Shown one piece after another: positions 1-5,539 of a stretch of 8,342 nt of DNA. A model generated the notes under the pieces. The model was given only the letters and a program-made list of their open reading frames with translations. It did not search any database and was not told where the DNA came from. Position 1 is the first letter of the stretch. Each line of letters opens with the position of its first letter. This DNA comes from JBCDCU01 sp039180865 (GTDB lineage: Bacteria; Pseudomonadota; Alphaproteobacteria; Rhizobiales; JACESI01): contig JBCDCZ010000204.1 of the NCBI GenBank assembly GCA_039180865.1, positions 1 to 8,342 on the forward strand. The letters are read 5' to 3'. A program made the position numbers and the translations under genes.

Positions 1-32
1 ACCCGAATATCCTTTGTGACAGCTTCGTACAT
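1..32 (-). CDS. apaG: Probable N-terminus of ApaG (partial, cut by window edge)
   Basis: Reading the minus strand from an ATG at 32 gives MYEAVTKDIR before the window ends. This resembles the N-terminus of alphaproteobacterial ApaG proteins, which commonly begin MYRAvTrdIeVtV (recalled from the family). ApaG is a small (about 125-130 residue) single-domain beta-sandwich protein historically linked to cobalt/magnesium resistance; its biochemical role is not firmly settled. A purine-rich GGAAA lies about nine bases before the ATG on the minus strand, which fits a ribosome-binding site. Only about ten codons are visible, so the identification rests on a short match and could be wrong. The gene would be divergent from xerC. 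Confidence 0.5.
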   Translation of the reverse strand, partial: MYEAVTKDIR

Positions 33-246
33 GGTTCATTTCCAGATCAGCTTAAACATCCCAGTACTGTGAATCGCGATCTTACTCACTGCCATTTCGT
101 CGCGCAATCGTAGTTGACCGGGGGTCTACTTTCTTTTCTTGCAGAAGAGGTTCTTGTCAAGCGATGTTACCTTTCATTACGAAAACGAGGCCTTGCAAAG
201 TGCCAAGCTTCACAGCTCTTTAACGCGCTTGAGTCAGTATTCGACC

Positions 247-1206
247 ATGCGACAGCATGACGCCCAAGCTTACCTGGTGAATGCCGCTCCCGATCTACGG
301 GACGCGGTCTCGCAGTGGTGCACTTACCTGACCCGAGAGCGTCAGGTTTCACCCAAAACGCTAGAGGCTTACGGACGTGATGTTAATCAGTTCCTCACGT
401 TTCTCACGGGACATCTTGGCGGCCCTCCAAGCATAAAAGATATCGACCAATTGTCGCCACGGGATCTGCGCGCTTACCTTGCCCGACGCAAGAGCGAGCA
501 GCTTGCAGCGCGTTCACTTGCGCGCACTTTATCGGGAATTCGTTCTTTCGCTCGGTTTCTAGAGCGTCAGGGAGTAATCGATGCATCGGCCTTCGGCGCG
601 ATCAAAAGCCCGAGACGCAAACAGAGCCTTCCAAAACCGCTTCCGGTCGCAGATGCCAAACGCCTCGTCGATGAAGGTGAACAGCTTCATGATCAACCCT
701 GGATCCGGGCCCGCGAGGCGGCCGTTCTTGCGCTTTGTTATGGCGCGGGGCTCAGGATTTCAGAAGCCTTGGCACTCACCGCCAGTGCCGTTCCGTTAAA
801 AAAAGCGCGGACGCTGAGGGTGATGGGAAAGGGCAATAAAGAGCGGATTGTTCCGCTGCTTCCTGCGATCACTGCAGCGATTGCCGATTACATCCGACTT
901 TGCCCGTTCGCTCTCGACCCTGGTGAACCATTGTTTCGCGGTCAACGCGGCGGGCCGCTCAATGCCAGGGTCGTGCAGAAGGCAGTGCAACGGTTGCGCG
1001 GTGCCCTCGGCTTGCCGCAAACCGCTACGCCGCATGCGCTCCGGCATTCCTTTGCAACGCACCTCATGAACCGGGGCGGTGATCTGCGCACCATCCAGGA
1101 ATTGCTCGGCCATGCCAGCCTTTCGACGACACAGATCTATACCGGTGTCGACACCGAACACCTGAACGCGGTCTACCGCCGCGCCCATCCAAGAGCAAAG
1201 CCATAA
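247..1206 (+). CDS. xerC: Tyrosine recombinase XerC
   Basis: Site-specific tyrosine recombinase of 319 residues, expected to act with XerD at the chromosomal dif site to resolve chromosome dimers at cell division. The N-terminal SAM-like core-binding domain spans roughly residues 15-110 (ERQVSPKTLEAYGRD). The catalytic domain follows from about 130. All active-site residues are visible: R170 (GLRISEAL), K195 (GKGNKER), H263 and R266 (HALRHSFATHL), H289 (LGHASLS) and the nucleophile Y298 (TTQIYTGVDT). The ATG at 247 gives the usual family length. The frame is open back to a TTG at 139, but those extra 36 residues do not look like Xer sequence. The site before 247 is weak (only GAG). XerC is preferred over XerD because the sequence resembles rhizobial XerC throughout, including the LFRGxRG and AHPRA end. 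With intact catalysis and no integrase neighbours, this is a housekeeping recombinase rather than a mobile one. Confidence 0.92.
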   Translation: MRQHDAQAYLVNAAPDLRDAVSQWCTYLTRERQVSPKTLEAYGRDVNQFLTFLTGHLGGPPSIKDIDQLSPRDLRAYLARRKSEQLAARSLARTLSGIRSFARFLERQGVIDASAFGAIKSPRRKQSLPKPLPVADAKRLVDEGEQLHDQPWIRAREAAVLALCYGAGLRISEALALTASAVPLKKARTLRVMGKGNKERIVPLLPAITAAIADYIRLCPFALDPGEPLFRGQRGGPLNARVVQKAVQRLRGALGLPQTATPHALRHSFATHLMNRGGDLRTIQELLGHASLSTTQIYTGVDTEHLNAVYRRAHPRAKP

Positions 1207-1210
1207 CGCC

Positions 1211-1630
1211 ATGATGAGATGTCTAGCCCTTATGTTGTTTGCCGCATTCCTCTTCGTCATTCCGGAGGATGCCGACGCCCAGAATTGTCCCGCGCTCGCG
1301 CAGGAAGGGCATTGGGAGAATGTCCGGCAGGAGACGAATGTTCTGTCACGAATTGAAATTGTTCGCGATTGTGAAGCGGGCGAGGAAGGCCCGGTCAGGG
1401 TCAGGGCCTTTGAAAAGTGCCACCCGCGCGATTGTTCATGGGGATGGGTGACGGCCGGCTTCGACGACCGTGGCCGGCTCATCGCCAAATTCGCGACTTT
1501 CACCGCCGACCGCTATTTGATTGTTGAGCCGATGAACCTGCGTATGCGCGTGGATCTTGCACTCGATTTCAGGGACGATGAGAAGAAGGATACCGTCTCC
1601 TCATTCGTCCTGGTAAAGCGGGCCCGTTAG
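1211..1630 (+). CDS. Small secreted protein with CHPRDC motif, function unknown
   Basis: A 139-residue protein with a clear N-terminal signal peptide: MMRC, then a hydrophobic stretch at about 5-17 and a likely cleavage after ADA (residue 23). The mature part is about 116 residues and has four cysteines (C26, C54, C70, C75), enough for two disulfides in the periplasm. The central sequence KCHPRDCSWGW (69-79) resembles a CHPTDCDWG motif I recall from small uncharacterised exported bacterial proteins. It is flanked by strand-like segments (SRIEIVRDC, VRVRAFEK, LIAKFATFT, YLIVEPMNLRMRVDL), suggesting a small beta-rich domain. It starts four bases after the xerC stop, so it is probably cotranscribed, although a functional link is not evident. 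A second ATG lies immediately downstream at 1214. Its stop overlaps the bdhA stop by four bases. No function can be assigned. Confidence 0.8.
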   Translation: MMRCLALMLFAAFLFVIPEDADAQNCPALAQEGHWENVRQETNVLSRIEIVRDCEAGEEGPVRVRAFEKCHPRDCSWGWVTAGFDDRGRLIAKFATFTADRYLIVEPMNLRMRVDLALDFRDDEKKDTVSSFVLVKRAR

Positions 1631-2409
1631 AGCGCTGTCCAGCCGCCGTCGACGGAGATCGATGTTCCGGTGATTTGCGCTGCAGCATCGGATGCCAGGA
1701 AAAGAGCCGTCGCGCCCATTTGCTCCGTTGTGGCGAACTGTCTCGATGGCTGGCGATCGAGCATGACGTTCTTGATCACTTCCTCGCGGGTCATGTTGTG
1801 AACTTCCATCTGCTCTGGGATCTGTTTTTCAACAATTGGCGTCAGAACGTAGCCCGGGCAGATTGCATTACACGTGATGTCAATTTCAGCCGTCTCCAGG
1901 GCGATTGTTTTGGTGAGACCGATGATACCGTGCTTGGCGGAGACATAGGCTGACTTGAACGGCGAGGCGGTCAATCCATGGGCCGATGCCACATTGATGA
2001 TCCGGCCCCAGCCGTTTTCCTTCATCATCGGAAGCGCTGCGCGGATCGTATGGAAGGCCGACGACAGATTGATCGCGATAATTGCGTCCCAGCGCTCGAC
2101 CGGGAATTCTTCAACGGGGGCGACAAACTGGATACCGGCGTTGTTGACGAGGATATCAACCGAGCCAAGCGTTTCTTTCGCCTTTTCGACCAACGCGACG
2201 CAGTCTTCGCCCTTTGACATGTCGGCCTGAATGTAGGTGACGGTGACACCGGTTTCATCAGCAAGCTTTTTGGCAAGCGCGTGGTCAGCCTCGTCATTGG
2301 TAAAGGAGTTGAGCGCGACGTTGACACCTGCCTTGGCAAGTTCCTCGGCAATGCCATAGCCGATGCCTGAGTTTGAGCCGGTGATGACGGCGTTTTTTCC
2401 TGCGGACAT
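1627..2409 (-). CDS. bdhA: D-3-hydroxybutyrate dehydrogenase
   Basis: NAD-dependent short-chain dehydrogenase of 260 residues that interconverts (R)-3-hydroxybutyrate and acetoacetate in the cytoplasm, typically in poly-3-hydroxybutyrate turnover and ketone-body use. The cofactor motif TGSNSGIG is at 10-17, NNAG at 89-92, and the catalytic residues are N114, S142, Y155 and K159. The residues reported to bind substrate in Pseudomonas fragi HBDH (Q94, H144, K152, Q196, recalled) are all present at the same numbers, which separates this from generic SDR enzymes. The C-terminus SVDGGWTAL is also typical. The ATG at 2409 gives exactly the family length and has GGGA eight bases upstream; the frame is open to 2520, but the extra 37 residues do not resemble the family. 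It is transcribed divergently from ispG and converges on the small secreted gene. Confidence 0.95.
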   Translation of the reverse strand: MSAGKNAVITGSNSGIGYGIAEELAKAGVNVALNSFTNDEADHALAKKLADETGVTVTYIQADMSKGEDCVALVEKAKETLGSVDILVNNAGIQFVAPVEEFPVERWDAIIAINLSSAFHTIRAALPMMKENGWGRIINVASAHGLTASPFKSAYVSAKHGIIGLTKTIALETAEIDITCNAICPGYVLTPIVEKQIPEQMEVHNMTREEVIKNVMLDRQPSRQFATTEQMGATALFLASDAAAQITGTSISVDGGWTAL

Positions 2410-2526
2410 GAATTGGATCCCGTTTCTTTGAGCGTAACTGCTAAAAAGCCCTTTGGCTTTTCTCTCTACCGGAGCGTTTCCAAGAAGCTGGAAGTCACCC
2501 GCGATGCTGCGACGCACCATACCCCT

Positions 2527-2555
2527 TTGCGATCACTCGGCAAGGTCCGTTATCA
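2527..2555 (+). promoter_or_regulatory. Possible sigma-70-type promoter for ispG
   Basis: TTGCGA (2527-2532) and TTATCA (2550-2555) are separated by exactly 17 bases, a spacing expected of a housekeeping promoter; each matches the consensus partly. It would place the transcript start near 2562, about 150 bases before the ispG start codon. This is by eye only; other hexamer pairs in the spacer could serve. Confidence 0.3.
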
Positions 2556-2620
2556 TCACAATATTACATCACAGAGACGGTTTCACGCACCGCACCATCA
2601 GGCGAAAGATTGAAAGGCGG

Positions 2621-2695
2621 ATGAAGACAGAGTATCAGACGGTCAACAATCGAAACGCCATGTGCACCGGTCTTGCCAAGGAGCGCGGTGCTTGA
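2621..2695 (+). CDS. Possible short leader ORF upstream of ispG (24 aa)
   Basis: An ATG at 2621 preceded directly by a purine-rich AAAGGCGG opens a frame of 24 codons (MKTEYQTVNNRNAMCTGLAKERGA) that ends with TGA at 2693-2695, eighteen bases before the ispG start. The candidate ribosome-binding site is close to the ATG (three bases from AAAGG), which is tight. The peptide has no runs of a single amino acid that would suggest an attenuator, and I do not recognise it. It could be a translated leader, or simply chance. Confidence 0.2.
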   Translation: MKTEYQTVNNRNAMCTGLAKERGA

Positions 2696-2712
2696 AATCG
2701 AAGGGTGCATTG

Positions 2713-3966
2713 ATGCAGGACTATTTCGCGAAACCGTTCCCACGCAGGCAATCGGTCGGCGTTAAGGTCGGCAATGTCATGGTCGGTGGCGGCGCCCCCG
2801 TGGTCGTCCAGTCGATGACGAATACTGACACTGCCGATATTGAAGGTACAGTCAAACAGGTTGCCGACCTCGCTCGCGCAGGGTCTGAAATTGTGCGCAT
2901 TACCGTTGACCGCAACGAGAGTGCCGCAGCTGTTCCGCATGTTCGCGAAAAACTTGACAAGATGGGAGTCGATGTCCCCCTATGTGGCGACTTTCACTAC
3001 ATCGGCCACAAGCTCCTGAAAGACCATCCAGCCTGCGCGGAGGCTTTGTCGAAATACCGGATCAATCCGGGCAATGTCGGTTTCAAGGATAAGCGCGACA
3101 CGCAGTTTGCCGAGATGATCGAAGTTGCTAATTCCCACGACAAACCAGTGCGGATCGGGGTTAACTGGGGCTCGCTTGACCAGGAATTGCTGACCCGTCT
3201 CATGGACGCGAACGCGGATTCTAGCCACCCGATGAGCGCGACTGAAGTCATGTATGAGGCAATCATTCAGTCCGCACTTCTGTCTGCTGAAAGGGCCGAA
3301 GAACTCGGCATGCCGCGGAATCGCATCGTGTTGTCCGCCAAGGTCAGTCAGGTTCAGGATCTGATTTGCGTCTATACCGATCTCGCGCGCCGGTCAGACC
3401 ATTGTCTCCATCTTGGTCTCACGGAAGCGGGTATGGGTTCGAAAGGTATCGTCGCTTCATCAGCTGCAATGGGCATTCTCTTGCAGCAGGGAATTGGCGA
3501 TACGATTCGTATTTCTTTGACGCCGGAACCCGGCGGTGATCGGACTCGAGAAGTCCAGGTCGGTCAGGAACTCCTTCAGACGATGGGCTTCCGCCAGTTC
3601 ATCCCGATTGTTGCAGCCTGCCCCGGATGCGGACGCACGACGTCGACAGTCTTCCAGGAGCTCGCCCAGCAGATCCAGTCAGATATTCGTGAGAGCATGC
3701 CGATTTGGCGTGAAAAATATCCGGGCGTTGAAGCGCTGAACGTGGCGGTTATGGGCTGTATCGTAAACGGTCCCGGCGAGAGTAAACACGCCGATATCGG
3801 TATTTCTCTTCCCGGTACGGGTGAGACACCCGCAGCCCCCGTCTTTATCGATGGGCGCAAAGCCGCAACATTGCGAGGCGACAACATTGCCGAAGAGTTC
3901 AAGGTAATGGTGTCGGACTATATCGAAAACCGGTATGGCGTCGGAGGCAAGGAGAGCGCGGCTTAG
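2713..3966 (+). CDS. ispG: 4-hydroxy-3-methylbut-2-enyl diphosphate synthase IspG (GcpE)
   Basis: IspG converts 2-C-methyl-D-erythritol 2,4-cyclodiphosphate to HMBPP in the penultimate step of the MEP isoprenoid pathway, using a [4Fe-4S] cluster and an external electron donor. The 417-residue protein has the N-terminal TIM-barrel signatures (GGAPVVVQSMTNTDT, GDFHYIGHKLL, YRINPGNVG, PVRIGVNWGSLD) and the C-terminal cluster domain. C303 and C306 (CPGCGRTT), C349 (GCIVNGPGE) and E356 supply the expected cluster ligands. The start at 2713 is favoured because AAGGG at 2701-2705 lies seven bases upstream and MQDYFAKPFPRRQSV fits the family's short leader; an in-frame ATG at 2662 would add 17 unrelated residues. 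The sequence reads very close to rhizobial IspG. It is transcribed alone. Isoprenoid supply also feeds the polyprenyl-phosphate carrier that the neighbouring glycosyltransferases probably use, though adjacency alone does not show coordination. Confidence 0.97.
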   Translation: MQDYFAKPFPRRQSVGVKVGNVMVGGGAPVVVQSMTNTDTADIEGTVKQVADLARAGSEIVRITVDRNESAAAVPHVREKLDKMGVDVPLCGDFHYIGHKLLKDHPACAEALSKYRINPGNVGFKDKRDTQFAEMIEVANSHDKPVRIGVNWGSLDQELLTRLMDANADSSHPMSATEVMYEAIIQSALLSAERAEELGMPRNRIVLSAKVSQVQDLICVYTDLARRSDHCLHLGLTEAGMGSKGIVASSAAMGILLQQGIGDTIRISLTPEPGGDRTREVQVGQELLQTMGFRQFIPIVAACPGCGRTTSTVFQELAQQIQSDIRESMPIWREKYPGVEALNVAVMGCIVNGPGESKHADIGISLPGTGETPAAPVFIDGRKAATLRGDNIAEEFKVMVSDYIENRYGVGGKESAA

Positions 3967-3994
3967 GTGCCGGTCAACTGAGCCGGGATAAGCA

Positions 3995-4351
3995 TTAGCT
4001 ATGGATGATGACCAATCCGGTCATAATCAATGCTGAGCCGAGGAAGAATTTCCAACTCGTTGCCTCACCCAGCAACCAGACGGCCAAGACTGGTACGATG
4101 ACAAAGGTCAGCCCCATGAAGGAATAGGCTTGCGCCAGGGGCACGCTCTTTAGGACGTATATCCATATCAGCGTCGCGCTTCCGTAGATCACCAGCGCTG
4201 ATACGAACAACGGTTCAAAAAGAACGGATTGGATCAAAGATCCGTTGCTGCTTGCGAGGCGAGCGCTGGTCATCTTGAAGAGGATTTGACCGCCCGCGAT
4301 CATGATCGGGGTGAGGATTAACAAAGCCCAAATGTGCGGAGTAAACGGCAT
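3995..4351 (-). CDS. Four-helix SMR/EamA-like membrane protein, probable polyprenyl-phosphate-sugar flippase subunit
   Basis: A 118-residue integral membrane protein with four predicted helices (about 8-27, 47-67, 73-94, 100-117) and almost no loops. The run from W63 to E96 (WIYVLKSVPLAQAY through LLGE) is the typical EamA/small-multidrug-resistance helix pair, and GGQILFK in helix 1 recalls ArnE/ArnF. The glutamate that EmrE-type drug pumps carry in helix 1 is absent; I18 occupies the place four residues before the conserved GxxxxK. That and the position 40 bases after a GT2 glycosyltransferase gene suggest flipping of a lipid-linked sugar rather than drug efflux. The ATG at 4351 has GAGG seven bases upstream (minus strand) and begins just before helix 1. 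The frame is open to 4426, which would add a charged, unconvincing 25-residue tail overlapping the upstream gene. Transport substrate is inferred from context only. Confidence 0.8.
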   Translation of the reverse strand: MPFTPHIWALLILTPIMIAGGQILFKMTSARLASSNGSLIQSVLFEPLFVSALVIYGSATLIWIYVLKSVPLAQAYSFMGLTFVIVPVLAVWLLGEATSWKFFLGSALIMTGLVIIHS

Positions 4352-4391
4352 TAGGCAGCCTCGTTGGCGTTTAAGTTGTTTATCTTTTCTT

Positions 4392-5426
4392 TCATTCCGG
4401 CCGCCCTCCTGCTCGATGATATGCATCTAGGGCATTGCCTTGATTTACCTTGATATCTGACCTTGGAAATAAGAATTCGACCCCATCCAAAGACTGGCTG
4501 GTCTTGAGGGGGCTGATTGACAGGTAATGGACGCGGCGTTGTTCTGCCCGACCTCGTGCAACGCTATCCAGGATCGTGCCTGCGGTTATTGCCATCATAC
4601 CCGCCGTGAACAAAGTCATCGCAAGAACCCACGTTGGAATCCGATCAACTAGACCGGTGTTGAAGTATTCAACGAGAACCGGAAACATGAAGGCGATGCT
4701 GGAGAAAAAGAAAACGGCTGAAACAATGCCAAAAAACCGGAATGGTTTCGTCTCTTTCATGAGCATGATCATTGTCGTCAAGATGCGAATGCCGTCTCTG
4801 ACCGTTGATAGTTTGCTCTCGCTTCCATCGGATCGCTTTCCGTAATCGAATTCAAGTTCGACCACTGGTAAACGCAAGATCGAGGCATGGACCGACATTT
4901 CCGTTTCAATTTCGAAGCCTTGCGACTCGGCCGGGAAGCTTTTCACATATCGGCGTGTGAACGCGCGGTAACCGGAAAAGATGTCGGTGAAATCATCCGC
5001 AAACAGCGCCTGATAAATCCGATTGAAGGTACGATTACCCCATGCGTGTCCTTTGCGTTCGGCGGCGACTTCCTTGTATCGACGCTTCCCGACGGCCATA
5101 TCCGCGCCCTCGTCAATCATTGACTGAATCAGGGTCGGCGCTTTCGAGTGATCATAAGTGCCGTCGCCATCGGCCATGACGTAAATATCCGCTTCGATGT
5201 CGGCGAACATCTGACGCACAACATTTCCTTTTCCGCGCCTGCGGCACGGAACGACCTTCGCACCGGCAAGGGAAGCCTGGGCGGCCGTGTCGTCTGTGGA
5301 GTTGTTGTCATAAACGTAAATTTGCGCGGTCGGCAGAGCCTTGCGAAAGTTGACTACAACCTGAGCAATAGACTTGCCCTCATTGTAACACGGAAGAAGA
5401 ACGGCAATCTGCCAAGTATTTTCCAT
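4392..5426 (-). CDS. GT2 family polyprenyl-phosphate glycosyltransferase (GtrB/ArnC/DPM1-like)
   Basis: A 344-residue glycosyltransferase with a GT-A fold catalytic domain at about 5-225: nucleotide-sugar motif LLPCYNEG (10-17), VYDNNSTDDT (38-47), the metal-binding DxD in MADGDGTYD (D86, D88) and the acceptor-side SGYRAFTRR (151-159). Two membrane helices follow at about 231-251 and 264-288, then a cytoplasmic tail of some 55 residues. This layout is that of enzymes that move a sugar from a nucleotide donor to undecaprenyl or another polyprenyl phosphate on the inner face of the cytoplasmic membrane. The sugar cannot be read from the sequence. It heads a probable two-gene minus-strand operon with the four-helix protein and is divergent from a GT-C protein, which together form a complete load-flip-transfer set. 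A weak AGAG precedes the ATG at 5426. The start agrees with the family N-terminus. Confidence 0.9.
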   Translation of the reverse strand: MENTWQIAVLLPCYNEGKSIAQVVVNFRKALPTAQIYVYDNNSTDDTAAQASLAGAKVVPCRRRGKGNVVRQMFADIEADIYVMADGDGTYDHSKAPTLIQSMIDEGADMAVGKRRYKEVAAERKGHAWGNRTFNRIYQALFADDFTDIFSGYRAFTRRYVKSFPAESQGFEIETEMSVHASILRLPVVELEFDYGKRSDGSESKLSTVRDGIRILTTMIMLMKETKPFRFFGIVSAVFFFSSIAFMFPVLVEYFNTGLVDRIPTWVLAMTLFTAGMMAITAGTILDSVARGRAEQRRVHYLSISPLKTSQSLDGVEFLFPRSDIKVNQGNALDAYHRAGGRPE

Positions 5427-5539
5427 TGCAATACTCTGTTCTAAGAGTGTTCACTCGCTGGCTTTAAAATAGTTTTAATAGGTTAAGTTTATATTTCCGA
5501 GCGCTGTCTAAACTTCCTGAAGCTTGAATTGGTCTGGTA
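5427..5539. promoter_or_regulatory. AT-rich divergent promoter region of the glycosylation genes
   Basis: This 113-bp spacer lies between the start codons of the GT2 gene (leftward) and the GT-C gene (rightward). The part at about 5462-5497 is visibly AT-rich (TTTAAAATAGTTTTAATAGG, then TTTATATTT) in contrast to the flanking coding DNA, as expected for promoter DNA. A short perfect inverted repeat, GAGTG-TT-CACTC, sits at 5445-5456, 19-30 bases upstream of the GT2 start, where it could be an operator or lie in the leader. I could not place a convincing -35/-10 pair in either direction. Confidence 0.45.

Larger units (their letters stand above)
2410..2712. other. Divergent bdhA-ispG spacer
   Basis: This 303-bp region separates divergent bdhA and ispG and must carry the start signals of both. 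It contains a candidate promoter toward ispG and a 24-codon ORF, listed separately. Longer open frames on both strands cross it, but they lack recognisable protein features. I see no strong hairpin followed by a T-run, no riboswitch I recognise, and no long repeat. Confidence 0.6.

Noticed and set aside
114..142. TTGACC as a -35 element for xerC
   Set aside because: No acceptable -10 hexamer occurs 16-18 bases downstream; the sequence there is TCTTGC.
139..246. 36-residue N-terminal extension of XerC from a TTG start
   Set aside because: The extension is not Xer-like, TTG is a rare start, and the 247 start gives the normal family length.
247..1206. XerC as a phage or integrative-element integrase marking a mobile island
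   Set aside because: It is a housekeeping-type XerC with no excisionase, tRNA attachment site, direct repeats or phage genes nearby.
796..1503. Long minus-strand open frame of 235 codons opposite xerC and the secreted gene
   Set aside because: It runs antisense across the conserved XerC catalytic domain and has no recognisable protein features; a shadow frame of GC-rich coding DNA.
2410..2520. 37-residue N-terminal extension of the hydroxybutyrate dehydrogenase
   Set aside because: The 260-residue form matches the family exactly, including the numbering of catalytic and substrate residues; the extension has no family resemblance.
3967..3994. GC-rich CCGG...CCGG stretch between ispG and the flippase-like gene as a terminator
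   Set aside because: Only four bases pair at the ends and no T-run follows in either direction.
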